64,000 nt of DNA from Streptococcus intermedius SK54 = ATCC 27335 (GCF_000413475.1 NZ_ATFK01000006.1:62001-126000); one strand, 5' to 3'. Positions 1 to 8,256 are shown, counted from the stretch's first letter. A program made the numbers and translations. Notes: generated from the letters alone by a model not told the origin.

Positions 1-39
1 ATAATGGCTTTTGTGTGAAATAGCAGCAGGAGAGCATGA

Positions 40-160
40 AGCTCGTCAACAGAACATAGCTATAAAAGTAGCCTTGGCTGTTTAGGCGAAAATGTTCTGC
101 ACGAATCAGGGCTTTCTAAGTGACTATTTCCTCAAATTATTATTTTATAGGAGGACATTT
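40..160 (+). promoter_or_regulatory. Structured 5' leader of rpsD (probable S4 autoregulatory leader)
   Basis: Seen: an inverted repeat CAGAACAT (50-57) / ATGTTCTG (92-99) encloses a second small hairpin AGCC-TT-GGCT (70-79), followed by a GGAGG ribosome site directly before rpsD. Known: in Firmicutes S4 represses its own mRNA by binding a nested leader structure. The assignment rests on location and nested pairing, not on a covariance model. Confidence 0.55.
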
Positions 161-162
161 AT

Positions 163-774
163 ATGTCACGTTATACAGGACCATCTTGGAAACAAGCTCG
201 TCGTTTGGGTCTTTCTCTTACTGGTACAGGTAAAGAATTGGCTCGCCGTAACTATGTACCTGGTCAACATGGGCCAAACAACCGTAGCAAATTGTCAGAA
301 TACGGTTTGCAATTGGCTGAGAAACAAAAACTTCGTTTCACTTATGGTGTAGGTGAAAAACAATTCCGTAACTTGTTCGTACAAGCTACTAAAATTAAAG
401 AAGGAATCCTTGGTTTCAACTTCATGCTTCTTTTGGAACGTCGCTTGGATAATGTTGTTTACCGTCTTGGTCTTGCAACTACTCGTCGTCAAGCTCGTCA
501 ATTCGTAAACCACGGTCATATCCTTGTTGATGGAAAACGCGTTGATATCCCATCATACCGCGTAACTCCAGGTCAAGTGATTTCAGTTCGTGAAAAATCA
601 TTAAAAGTACCTGCAATTCTTGAAGCAGTAGAAGCTACTCTTGGACGTCCAGCATTCGTATCATTCGACGCTGAAAAATTGGAAGGTTCATTGACTCGCT
701 TGCCAGAACGCGACGAAATCAATCCAGAAATCAATGAAGCGCTTGTCGTTGAATACTACAACAAACAACTTTAA
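163..774 (+). CDS. rpsD: 30S ribosomal protein S4
   Basis: Primary 16S rRNA-binding protein of the small ribosomal subunit body and, in Firmicutes, an autorepressor. The 203-residue length is typical. The N-terminus ([15 protein letters not shown]) and the central S4 RNA-binding domain (about residues 93-155, containing LDNVVYRLG and [14 protein letters not shown]) are diagnostic. The start follows a GGAGG ribosome-binding site eight bases upstream. It is a single-gene unit with a structured leader before it and a strong terminator after it. Codon use is strongly biased, as expected of a highly expressed gene. Confidence 0.98.
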   Translation: MSRYTGPSWKQARRLGLSLTGTGKELARRNYVPGQHGPNNRSKLSEYGLQLAEKQKLRFTYGVGEKQFRNLFVQATKIKEGILGFNFMLLLERRLDNVVYRLGLATTRRQARQFVNHGHILVDGKRVDIPSYRVTPGQVISVREKSLKVPAILEAVEATLGRPAFVSFDAEKLEGSLTRLPERDEINPEINEALVVEYYNKQL

Positions 775-788
775 GCTAAGACTTATCC

Positions 789-818
789 GAAGTTGGGAAT
801 CTTCCCAACTTCTTTTTT
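789..818 (+). terminator. Intrinsic terminator of rpsD
   Basis: Perfect 11-bp stem GAAGTTGGGAA / TTCCCAACTTC with a 2-base loop and a six-T tail, 15 bases after the rpsD stop. Confidence 0.93.
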
Positions 819-837
819 ATGACTCATTGAAAAGATC

Positions 838-870
838 AAAAAAGAGAAAACGAATTTTGTTTTCTCTTTT
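838..870 (-). terminator. Terminator, probably of the TetR gene
   Basis: 12-bp stem AAAAGAGAAAAC (840-851) / GTTTTCTCTTTT (859-870). On the minus strand it is followed by a T run, so it can end transcripts from the gene that stops at 962. Confidence 0.65.
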
Positions 871-961
871 CTAGTTTTAAAAGTGATGAGCATTTTTGTC
901 TTAAAGTTTTTCACATTTTAACACTAAATGGCTTTATTCGAGTAGCAAAATAGAATTATTT

Positions 962-1495
962 CTAATCCAACATTTTTAAAAGAAAATCTGCCATTTGTTC
1001 AGGGCGTTCTTTTTTCCCTCTAGCAATCCACATTTGACAAACTCCAAAAAAGGCGTTTGTCAGGTAAACATGGCTGTATTCTTTCTCCACTTGACTTAGT
1101 AGTTTACTACTAAAGCGTTCTTGTAGGTCTTCAGCCAGCATGATTTGGAATTTATGGCGTAAAAATGTTTGAATTTCTTTTGTTCCGTTTTCTGTTAACA
1201 AAACAGAAAGGAGGGATTCGCGTGTGAGAAAATCAAAAACTTCTATAATCGCGCTACGCTTGTCTTGAGCATACTTTTCAAAAATGTATTCTAACTTATG
1301 GAAAAGTTTCTGTTGATAATGCTCAATCATATCATATTTATCTTTGTAGTGTGTATAAAAACTGCTGCGACTGATACCAGCCGTTTTTGTCAACTTGACA
1401 GTGCTAATCTGATCGAATGATTCGTGTTTAAGCAGATCGACCATTGCATTTTCAATAATCATTTTTGTTTTTTGGCGCTTGTTACTTTCTGCCAT
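962..1495 (-). CDS. TetR/AcrR family transcriptional regulator
   Basis: Probable repressor of the divergent YhgE/Pip gene. The N-terminal helix-turn-helix (about residues 8-55) reads ISTVKLTKTAGISRSSFYTHYKDKYDMIEH, a textbook TetR_N motif. The C-terminal ligand/dimer domain resembles the YhgE-associated TetR_C type. I chose the internal ATG at 1495 (177 residues) because AGAGGA lies just upstream; the ORF could open 12 codons earlier at 1531. Two near-identical inverted operator copies in the intergenic region support auto- and divergent regulation. The ligand is unknown. Confidence 0.85.
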   Translation of the reverse strand: MAESNKRQKTKMIIENAMVDLLKHESFDQISTVKLTKTAGISRSSFYTHYKDKYDMIEHYQQKLFHKLEYIFEKYAQDKRSAIIEVFDFLTRESLLSVLLTENGTKEIQTFLRHKFQIMLAEDLQERFSSKLLSQVEKEYSHVYLTNAFFGVCQMWIARGKKERPEQMADFLLKMLD

Positions 1496-1519
1496 ATTAG
1501 TTTTCCTCTTTTGAACAAA

Positions 1520-1615
1520 TTTATACAACATGTCTAAAATTGAATTTTTTCTCTTGTGAAAAAATGTAGAAACTGTATAATCTATTATATCAAATATTTA
1601 GACAATGTGTATAAA
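1520..1615. promoter_or_regulatory. Divergent TetR operator pair
   Basis: TTTATACAACATGTCTAAA (1520-1538) recurs in inverted orientation as TTTAGACAATGTGTATAAA (1597-1615). A further TGTCTAA half site lies at 1648-1654. A TATAAT -10 box for the plus-strand gene is at 1576-1581, so the right-hand operator sits at the transcription start. The left copy overlaps the TetR 5' leader. Confidence 0.7.
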
Positions 1616-1669
1616 AATATTTCAAAAATTAAAATTTTTATATAGAGTGTCTAAGATAGAGGAGAAAAA

Positions 1670-4342
1670 ATGTTCAGAGAATGGAAAGAAATTTTCAAAA
1701 AACCAATCTTTATTGTTGTCATGATTGGTGTTTCCTTGATTCCTGCTCTTTATAATGTTATCTTTTTGAGTTCAATGTGGAATCCTTATGGAAAAGTATC
1801 GGAATTACCAGTAGCGGTGGTGAATAAAGATCAACATGCAAGATTTAACAGTAACACATTGTCTGTTGGGGATGATATGGTGAAAAGCCTTAAAAAGAAT
1901 GATGCGTTAGATTTTCATTTTGTATCTGAAGCAAAGGCAAAGAAAGGTTTGGAGAAGGGTGATTATTATATGATTATCACCCTTCCAAGTGATTTATCCC
2001 AAAAGGCAGCTAGTATTCTGGATAATAAGCCACAAAAGATGCAGATTGATTATCAAACATCTAGCGGACGTAGCTTTATTGCCAGCAAGATGAGTGATTC
2101 GGCTATGACTCGGCTTCAACAAACTGTCGCTAACAATGTGACCAATACGTATACGACTTCTCTCTTTAAGAATATGAATAATTTAAGGAAAGGGATGGTA
2201 GCAGCAGCTTCTGGCAGCAGTCGTCTCGCTTCTGGTAGTCAACAATTAAAAGACGGTAGTCAAACATTGACAGATAATTTGCAAACCTTGTCTAACTCTA
2301 GCATGACATTTGCAGATGGTGCTAATACGTTAACGACAGGTTTGGGAAGTTATATACTTGGTGTGCGTCAGCTTTCAGATGGGATTGGCATGCTATCTAC
2401 AAAACTGTCTTCCTATACGTCAGGCGTCAGTCAATTAGCTTCTGGTTCAACTACATTATCAAAAGGATTGACAGGCTATACAAATGCTGTTGGTCAGTTG
2501 GCGGACGGTTCAGAACAATTGTCAGATGGCTTTAGCAACTATACTAATGGTGTGGCAAATCTTGCAGGTGGTGCCAATCAATTAAATGATCAATCACAAA
2601 ACTTATTGGCAGGGGTCAATCAATTAACTGCTTCTAATGAGGAAATTCAAAAATTATCAAGCGGTGCGCATCAATTAGCTACGGGTCTGAACACTTTGAT
2701 GGCGACTGTTAAACAATCTGGTATGACAGCTGAGCAAGTTCAAAAACTACAAGCTTTGCAAACAGGCTTAACAACCGTTCAAAAGACTCTTTCAAATGGA
2801 GTTGATCTGTCAATGGCGAAAACGGCCATGATGAAAGCTTTGAATGATATGGAGACAGCTGCGAATACACTTGCTAATAGTGCGACGACAGATAAGGCTA
2901 CGATTACAAATAACGTAGCTGCTACAGCAGCTTATCAAAAATTAAGTGCTAGTGAACAAGCAGAAATCAATGCCGCTATTTCACAAGCTCCAAGTCAAAC
3001 CGCTACGACTGCGACAAATATGTTGACAACGATTCAAACGCTTAAGACACAAGTAACAAACTTGCCAAATCAATCCTCCAATCAACAAGGCATCGCTGTC
3101 ATCGAGCAAGCCAAAGGTGCACTTTCAAGTCTCCAAACGAACGCACAAGAATCTCAAGAAAGCATTCTTGCGGCATTACAACAATCGACTACGGGTGCTA
3201 GTCAAGTGGCAGCAGGAGTTGACCAATTGCAAACGAGCTTGGCAACAGGCGCTGGTCGATTTGTGAAAGGTGTGACAGACTATACTAATGGAGTCGCTCA
3301 GATTGCGGTAGGAGCTAACACCTTATCTAGTCATAGCGAGCAACTAACATCTAGCATGGCAAAAATTAGTTCAGGTTCTAAGGTTTTAGCTAGTCAAAAC
3401 AGTCAATTGACATCTGGAATGGCAAAGGTTGCTTCTGGAGCCAATCAATTAGCTGGTAATAATGGTCAAATTGATGCGGGTTTGGCAAAATTGGCAGACG
3501 GAGCCAATCAATTAGTTAGCAATTCTGAGGCACTAGTGTCAGGAGTAGGTAAGTTGTCTGATGGTGCTGGTAAAATAGCAGATGGTTCTACGAAGCTGGC
3601 GGATGGTAGTTCAATGATGACGTCTAATTTGGGAAGGCTTGTGTCGGGTGTGGACACCTTGACAGCAGGTTTGACAGATGCCAAAAATCAATTATCTATG
3701 GTGACAACCAATAACGCCAATGCTAAAGCTCTCGCAAATCCATTGACAACGAAGAAAATAGATAAAGACCATGTTGGTAAAAATGGTATCGGTATGGCTC
3801 CATACATGATTTCTGTGGCACTTTTTGTAGCAGCGATTTCAACCAATATCATTTTTAACACGTTGCCTTCTGGTAAGAAACCTGAGACACGTATGGAATG
3901 GCTGAAAGCACGTATTCAGGTCAATGGCGTTATTTCTCTCTTGGCAGGTTTATTGGTGTATGGTGCAGTGCACATGATTGGATTGACTGCCAATCATGAA
4001 TGGGCGACGCTTGGAATCATTCTTTTAACAAGCATGTGCTTCATGGCAGTGGTGACAGCTCTGGTAACGTGGGACACTAAGCTTGGTGCTTTCACTTCCT
4101 TGATTTTGTTATTGTTGCAACTAGCCTCTAGTGCAGGGACTTACCCACTTCCGTTGACGGACAAGATTTTCCAAAATATCAATCCTTGGTTGCCAATGAG
4201 TTACTCTGTTTCGGCTTTGCGTCAAACAATTTCGATAACAGGGCAAGTCGGTAGACAAGTTGCCTTCATGACAGTTATTCTAGTACTTTTTGTCGGTCTT
4301 GGTTTTTTGGTCTACAATCCGAATAAAAAAGAATTAGTCTAA
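1670..4342 (+). CDS. YhgE/Pip family membrane protein
   Basis: Large membrane protein of the YhgE/Pip (phage infection protein) family, related to ABC-2-type permeases; its molecular role is not settled. An N-terminal membrane segment (about residues 13-35) is followed by the YhgE N-domain. The long extracellular middle (about 175-690) consists of degenerate repeats such as LADGS/LASGS and xxLxxGxxxL, expected to form elongated helices. Five or so membrane segments follow (about 710-885). The 890-residue length fits the family. GGAG precedes the ATG. It stands alone, opposite a TetR gene whose operators flank its promoter, so it is probably induced by a TetR ligand. Confidence 0.9.
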   Translation: MFREWKEIFKKPIFIVVMIGVSLIPALYNVIFLSSMWNPYGKVSELPVAVVNKDQHARFNSNTLSVGDDMVKSLKKNDALDFHFVSEAKAKKGLEKGDYYMIITLPSDLSQKAASILDNKPQKMQIDYQTSSGRSFIASKMSDSAMTRLQQTVANNVTNTYTTSLFKNMNNLRKGMVAAASGSSRLASGSQQLKDGSQTLTDNLQTLSNSSMTFADGANTLTTGLGSYILGVRQLSDGIGMLSTKLSSYTSGVSQLASGSTTLSKGLTGYTNAVGQLADGSEQLSDGFSNYTNGVANLAGGANQLNDQSQNLLAGVNQLTASNEEIQKLSSGAHQLATGLNTLMATVKQSGMTAEQVQKLQALQTGLTTVQKTLSNGVDLSMAKTAMMKALNDMETAANTLANSATTDKATITNNVAATAAYQKLSASEQAEINAAISQAPSQTATTATNMLTTIQTLKTQVTNLPNQSSNQQGIAVIEQAKGALSSLQTNAQESQESILAALQQSTTGASQVAAGVDQLQTSLATGAGRFVKGVTDYTNGVAQIAVGANTLSSHSEQLTSSMAKISSGSKVLASQNSQLTSGMAKVASGANQLAGNNGQIDAGLAKLADGANQLVSNSEALVSGVGKLSDGAGKIADGSTKLADGSSMMTSNLGRLVSGVDTLTAGLTDAKNQLSMVTTNNANAKALANPLTTKKIDKDHVGKNGIGMAPYMISVALFVAAISTNIIFNTLPSGKKPETRMEWLKARIQVNGVISLLAGLLVYGAVHMIGLTANHEWATLGIILLTSMCFMAVVTALVTWDTKLGAFTSLILLLLQLASSAGTYPLPLTDKIFQNINPWLPMSYSVSALRQTISITGQVGRQVAFMTVILVLFVGLGFLVYNPNKKELV

Positions 4343-4347
4343 TCTAA

Positions 4348-4384
4348 AAGCTCTTGTATCTCGAATACAGGAGCTTCTTTTTTC
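4348..4384. terminator. Bidirectional terminator between convergent genes
   Basis: Stem AAGCTCTTGTAT / ATACAGGAGCTT (one G-U pair) followed by a CTTTTTT tail; it lies between the convergent YhgE and HAD genes. Confidence 0.85.
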
Positions 4385-5156
4385 AAATTAAACCAAAATG
4401 TGTTAATGCGTACGGAATGCCATTTTCATCATTAGAGCGCGTGATGAAAGTGGCTGCTTCTTTGACGGTTGCTTGGCTATTGCCCATTGCAATTGAATAA
4501 TCCACTCTTTCAAACATTGATAGGTCATTGAGCCCGTCTCCGAATGCGTAAGTTGGTGCTTCGTCTGCTAATAAGGTCAGTAGGTGCTGAATCCCAGAGC
4601 CTTTATTACAACCGTGCGGCGTGATGTCCATTGAGTAAGGGCTGTTACGGAAAAAGTGCAGTTCAGGGACTTCTGTTTGGTACTGAGTGTCTTTTTCGGG
4701 ATCTTCACTAAAAATGAGCAACATCTGACAAGGCTGGTTTTGGTAAATGGTCGGTCCAACTTGTGGCAGATCTTGGTGAAAATAGTGGAAATTTTGCTGG
4801 ACGGTCGAACTGAGTGCTGTCACACGCATTTCTCCTTGTGAATAAAAGCCGAGGTCGTGTTTATTTTCTTTTGCCAATTGCAGGAGTTTGAGAATGCTGG
4901 TTTGTGCAATCCGTCCTTCAAACAGGAATTGCTTCTCATGGAGAATTTCCATTCCGTTTAGCAAAATGGCAGAATGAATCCCAGCGTCTTCCAGAACCGT
5001 TCCCATTTCTCCGCGGCCACGTCCGGTACAGACAATGGGAAGAAAGCCATTGGCTCGTAGTTGAGCAATGGCTCTTTTATTTTCTATCGGAACTTGTCCC
5101 TGACTATTTACTAAAGTACCATCAATATCAAAAAATACAAATCCGTTGTAAGTCAT
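4383..5156 (-). CDS. Cof-type HAD family hydrolase
   Basis: Predicted cytosolic sugar-phosphate or nucleotide phosphatase of HAD subfamily IIB (Cof). Motif I is FFDIDGTLVNSQG near residue 8, motif II is VCTGRGRG near residue 42, and motif IV is GDGLNDLSMF near residue 207, all intact. Length 257 is typical. The start codon immediately follows the stop of the upstream rgg-like gene (stop 5157-5159, ATG 5154-5156), so the two are probably co-transcribed and translationally coupled. The substrate cannot be told from sequence. Confidence 0.9.
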   Translation of the reverse strand: MTYNGFVFFDIDGTLVNSQGQVPIENKRAIAQLRANGFLPIVCTGRGRGEMGTVLEDAGIHSAILLNGMEILHEKQFLFEGRIAQTSILKLLQLAKENKHDLGFYSQGEMRVTALSSTVQQNFHYFHQDLPQVGPTIYQNQPCQMLLIFSEDPEKDTQYQTEVPELHFFRNSPYSMDITPHGCNKGSGIQHLLTLLADEAPTYAFGDGLNDLSMFERVDYSIAMGNSQATVKEAATFITRSNDENGIPYALTHFGLI

Positions 5157-6059
5157 TTACTTCTCCGTTTCTATTGAAGTGGTTGAAATTCCATGTGAAA
5201 TATGAGAGAAATAAGAAGCACGATATTGTTTGACTTCTTCTTTCAAGTTTTCGAGCAAGGTCGTTTCTTCTGTCAGCTCAAGCAACTGGATACCTTTCTG
5301 GATAAGGTCGTCGTCTCCCTGACAAATACCCAGACGAACCTGAGCAAAGCCGAGCTTGTCGTATCGTTTTGTTTGCTTGGCGAGCGGTAAGATCATCTCG
5401 GTGATACGCTGGCAATCGTCAAGGCGGTTGTTGTAAAGGTAGATGGTCGAAAGGTTGGCTAAAATGGAGAATTGTGTACTGTGAATTTCTTTGTAATGCT
5501 TATACTTGTTGAGACTGGCTAAGATTTTTTCCGTTATATTTTGAATGGTTTCTAGTGGGAAGAAGTAAAGAATAACACTTAGTAAATTTAAGTCACTTTC
5601 ATAAAAAGTATCTCGTTTTTCTAAGGCTGTCCAAATTTGCTCTGTCAATTGTTTTGCTTTATCGCTAAAGTTATGCTCTCGTACTTCCATAATAATATTG
5701 ATTGTGGAGAGAATATTTTGGATTGGCAAATCATGTTTGACTTTTTTAAGATGTTCTTCGCATAGATGAGCAATTTTTTTAAGTTCTGTATTATTAACAA
5801 TAGATAAGTGGTTTGACATTTGATTGATAATCACTTGTCTTGTCCGCGGTTTATAGTAATTACAAATATATTCAAATTCCCCAAAACTCATGTCAATCTG
5901 GTGGAGCAGAAATTCCATGGTTTCATAGCTGGGAACGGATTGGTTGCTTTCAAACTTGGAAAGATTGGAGCGAGAAATCCAATCTCCGCAAATCTCTTGC
6001 TGGGTGATTCCCTTTGCTTTTCGAATCGTCTTGTAAACTGTGCCAATATCTCAACGCAT
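5157..6059 (-). pseudogene. Rgg/MutR family regulator with a premature TGA at codon 3
   Basis: Peptide-sensing Rgg-type regulator: N-terminal XRE helix-turn-helix plus a C-terminal helical-repeat peptide-binding domain. The true start is ATG at 6057-6059 behind AAGGAG, but codon 3 (6051-6053) is TGA. The frame then runs intact for about 297 codons: DIGTVYKTIRKAKGITQQEI, then SRSNLSKFESNQ (recognition helix). No ATG, GTG or TTG restores translation before the internal ATG at 5916-5918, which would lose the whole DNA-binding domain. Either the gene is a recent nonsense pseudogene or the base is a strain or sequencing artefact. It is divergent from a WW-motif peptide gene, the typical Rgg-pheromone arrangement. 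Confidence 0.85.
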
Positions 6060-6099
6060 AGGCGACTCCTTGTGTTAAATATGAAATGTGAAAACAGTG

Positions 6100-6131
6100 G
6101 GCATTTTGTGAATGCCTTTTCATCATATTAT
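6100..6131 (+). promoter_or_regulatory. ComR/Rgg-box-like operator and promoter
   Basis: A hyphenated palindrome GGCATT-TTGTG-AATGCC (6100-6116) is followed by a short T tract (CCTTTT) and TATTAT (6126-6131) in -10 position. ComR-type Rgg regulators use the same order: palindrome at -35, T tract, -10. It lies between the rgg pseudogene and the peptide gene. Confidence 0.6.
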
Positions 6132-6168
6132 ATCATAAGGATAAATAAAGACAAGGAGATGAAAATAT

Positions 6169-6255
6169 ATGAAAAAATTTAGATTTTTCTCAATACTATC
6201 TTTTATTACTGCAATAATTGGTACATTTCCATGGTGGCCACCATTTGGTATATAG
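6169..6255 (+). CDS. Short hydrophobic WW-motif peptide, candidate Rgg pheromone precursor
   Basis: 28-residue peptide with a cationic start (MKKFRFF), a hydrophobic core resembling an exported signal (SILSFITAIIG) and the C-terminus TFPWWPPFGI. AAGGAG lies upstream of the ATG. Known: Rgg/ComR pheromone precursors are short hydrophobic peptides encoded next to the regulator, and the ComS class carries a WW motif near the C-terminus. The proline-rich WWPP version is not one I recognise. The C-terminal 8-10 residues would be the expected active peptide. Position, size and promoter make the role likely, but it is inferred. Confidence 0.7.
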   Translation: MKKFRFFSILSFITAIIGTFPWWPPFGI

Positions 6256-6289
6256 TGCTACAATTTAAAGAAAGGGAGGAGTGAAACCA

Positions 6290-6307
6290 ATGTACTATAA
6301 GTGTTGA
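6290..6307 (+). other. Five-codon ORF with a strong ribosome site, possible degraded peptide gene
   Basis: GGGAGGAG precedes ATG TAC TAT AAG TGT TGA (MYYKC). Reading on in frame gives CN, a stop, then YCFF, so it could be the start of a small cysteine-containing peptide gene broken by two stops. It could also be a leader ORF for the next gene. Evidence is only the strong Shine-Dalgarno sequence. Confidence 0.25.
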
Positions 6308-6365
6308 TGTAATTAGTATTGTTTTTTTAAAAGTATTTGTCTTTATAAAGAAAAAGGTATATACT

Positions 6366-6701
6366 ATGAAAAAATTATATAAAATTTTCCTTACGATTGC
6401 AGCAGCTTTTATGATTGGTGCAACAGTTATACCGTCCTCAACTTCTGTTATTTATGCGAATAGTATGAAATATGAAGAAGTAGTTCCTTTCCGGGATCGA
6501 GGTGTATGTGGAGATATGAACAAGAATAGCTATGCTTACAAAAGATATTGTTTGAAAGATGGGAGTGCTTCGGCTACTCTTACACCAGCGCAAAGAGATT
6601 GTTTATGGGCTTTAGGGCTTGGTGTATTTAGCTTTTCAACCACATGGTATTCTCTGCTTATGGCGTATGGACCAGTAGTATATCAATGCTTAAAAGCATA
6701 G
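6366..6701 (+). CDS. Secreted four-cysteine peptide, candidate bacteriocin
   Basis: 111-residue precursor with a Sec-type signal peptide (about residues 1-31, ending VIYA-N). The mature part is about 80 residues with four cysteines (48, 62, 79, 108), consistent with two disulfides. It has a charged first half and a hydrophobic, glycine-rich C-terminal half (LWALGLGVFSFSTTWYS). I do not recognise the family. A small membrane protein and a thioredoxin-like lipoprotein follow, the usual partners (immunity and disulfide formation) of cysteine-containing bacteriocins. An antimicrobial role is therefore an inference from context. The ORF is intact. Confidence 0.6.
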   Translation: MKKLYKIFLTIAAAFMIGATVIPSSTSVIYANSMKYEEVVPFRDRGVCGDMNKNSYAYKRYCLKDGSASATLTPAQRDCLWALGLGVFSFSTTWYSLLMAYGPVVYQCLKA

Positions 6702-6745
6702 CGAAATAGACTTATTATTTCTGTGTTAAAAAAGGAGTGAAAATA

Positions 6746-6931
6746 ATGAAGAAAAAATATTCTTTTGACAAATACTTTTATAAGAAATATCATTTCTATT
6801 TTTATACAATTGTATTGATACTGTACTTTTTATATTTCTCACATGATGATGTGATAGGTGATCTTCTATTTTTGGGAGCATATATAATTCTGCTTTTAAC
6901 GACAATAATAAAAAAATTCCCAAAAGATTAA
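6746..6931 (+). CDS. Small two-segment membrane protein, possible immunity protein
   Basis: 61 residues, start at ATG 6746 behind AAAGGAGTG. The sequence is basic and aromatic at the N-terminus, with two hydrophobic stretches (about 18-35 and 41-55) and a KKFPKD tail. It lies 44 bp after the four-cysteine peptide gene and 11 bp before the thioredoxin-like gene, so it is in the same operon. Small basic membrane proteins in this position are often bacteriocin immunity proteins. No family motif supports this, so it is positional inference. Confidence 0.55.
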   Translation: MKKKYSFDKYFYKKYHFYFYTIVLILYFLYFSHDDVIGDLLFLGAYIILLLTTIIKKFPKD

Positions 6932-6942
6932 GGAGAATTTTT

Positions 6943-7450
6943 ATGAAATGTATTCGCATGAGTCTATACTTCATTATTATTTGCACAACTCTCTTTTTCC
7001 TCTCTACATGCACCTCTTCATCACAAGCTTCTGAAAGCTCTACAGTTTCAAGTGTTTCTCAGGTTTCAACAAGTGAAAATGAGGTAGAACACAATTTAAA
7101 ATTGACAAAATTATACAAAGAAATTGTAAAGAGCTTTCAAGAGACGAATGCAGAAAATATTGTAAACAATAAATTAACAAAGGGAAATTTGCTCTATTTT
7201 GGTCGTGAGACGTGCCCGTTTTGTAGAGAATTTCTTCCGGTCTTGAAAGAAACATCAGACTTGTATCATACGCCTTTTAATAAATACAGAAGATTCTCAT
7301 AAGAATTCTCAAATAAAGAAAGCGATGGAAAAATATAATGTGACTGGTGTACCTACGCTGATTTATTTAAAAAAAGACAACGGTTTTGAAGTCTTGAATG
7401 AAGAGCAGACGACTTTACCAGAATGGTTTAATATAATAACGAAATATTGA
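6943..7450 (+). pseudogene. Thioredoxin-like lipoprotein, frameshifted
   Basis: Extracytoplasmic thiol-disulfide protein anchored by a lipobox LSTC (Cys23). A Ser/Thr-rich linker and a thioredoxin fold with active site CPFC (residues 91-94, in LLYFGRETCPFC) follow. The first frame stops at 7302. In the +1 frame from about 7280 the rest of the fold continues, including KYNVTGVPTLIYL with the cis-proline motif, to a TGA at 7448-7450. A single extra base, most simply in the TTTT run at 7275-7278, explains the break. Accessory thioredoxins of this kind form disulfides in class II bacteriocins, which matches the four-cysteine peptide upstream. Confidence 0.8.
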
Positions 7451-7494
7451 ACTTTTTCAAAAAACACTCCTCTTTTCCAGAAAATTTCCTATAA

Positions 7495-7728
7495 TTTCCC
7501 ATTCACGTTATACTAAATGAGAAGATTTTTCATTCGTCTGAGGGTCGGACGCCTGACCAACAGTTGGCGGACTATGTGGTGATTTTGCACCAAGACAAAG
7601 ACGATAGCTTTTATGCGATCTTCCTTTCCGTACTCAATAACAGCCGCAAACACTATGCGGATATCCTTGCCCGTCGCAAGGGCAAAGAGTCTAAAGCAGA
7701 AGCAGGAAAAGTAGCAGAAATCAACTAA
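7495..7728 (+). pseudogene. C-terminal gene remnant without a start codon
   Basis: An open frame of about 77 codons with no ATG, GTG or TTG start and clearly coding composition: FHSSEGRTPDQQLADYVV, then FYAIFLSVLNNSRKHYADI and a Lys/Glu-rich tail. It has higher GC than the peptide locus just upstream. It looks like the 3' end of a chromosomal gene whose 5' part was lost when the peptide locus was inserted. I do not recognise the family. Confidence 0.5.
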
Positions 7729-7821
7729 CATTTCTCCTTCATCTTACTTGAAGTTTTTCTGTCAGAGCAGTAGGATAAAGACTAAGAATAGGAAGAGCAG
7801 AGGATTAGAAAGTGTGATGGG

Positions 7822-8211
7822 ATGATAAGATTTCATTTTAATAACGAATTTTGGTTTCGGTGGCGGTTTTATCTGTTGAGCATGATGATATTCTTTTCCT
7901 CGGTCGACCCTTATGCGAAATGGGACGTATTCAATGTGATTTATTTTACTGTACTGGGAATATTTTTGCTCTTACAGATCTTTGTGCCAGAGTGTTCTCA
8001 TAAGCGATCTTATCCAGTAGGCAGCTATCATTTTAACTGGGAATTTTATAATGATATTTCCTTGTATATGATGTTTTATTTTTTACGTACTTTCTCTTCT
8101 GGTCCAATAAGCGGTGATACCGTGTGGTACTGGATTTTGCTGATAGCAGATATTCTCGTTATTTGTACTTTTCTTATCAAAAGAGAAAAAGCAGAGAAGA
8201 GTGAAGAATAA
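7822..8211 (+). CDS. Hypothetical four-segment membrane protein
   Basis: 129 residues. Hydrophobic stretches at about 15-30, 38-56, 80-92 and 102-120 suggest a small integral membrane protein with an aromatic-rich N-terminus (FHFNNEFWFRWRFY) and a charged C-terminus (KREKAEKSEE). The ribosome site is poor (GATGGG). No family recognised. It stands alone between the remnant and a terminator. Confidence 0.6.
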   Translation: MIRFHFNNEFWFRWRFYLLSMMIFFSSVDPYAKWDVFNVIYFTVLGIFLLLQIFVPECSHKRSYPVGSYHFNWEFYNDISLYMMFYFLRTFSSGPISGDTVWYWILLIADILVICTFLIKREKAEKSEE

Positions 8212-8256
8212 GATGGGACAACTTCTATTTCCTATTTCATTCCACAGACATCTATT

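Noticed and set aside
92..352. 86-residue frame overlapping rpsD
   Set aside because: It lies across the rpsD leader and first third of rpsD in another frame; no ribosome site.
1800..3700. Repetitive DNA in the YhgE/Pip gene as a tandem repeat or surface adhesin
   Set aside because: The repeats are degenerate at DNA level, lack a cell-wall anchor, and are the normal helical region of this family.
7513..7731. 72-residue minus-strand frame
   Set aside because: It is antisense to the coding-like remnant at 7495-7728, whose amino-acid pattern is more convincing.
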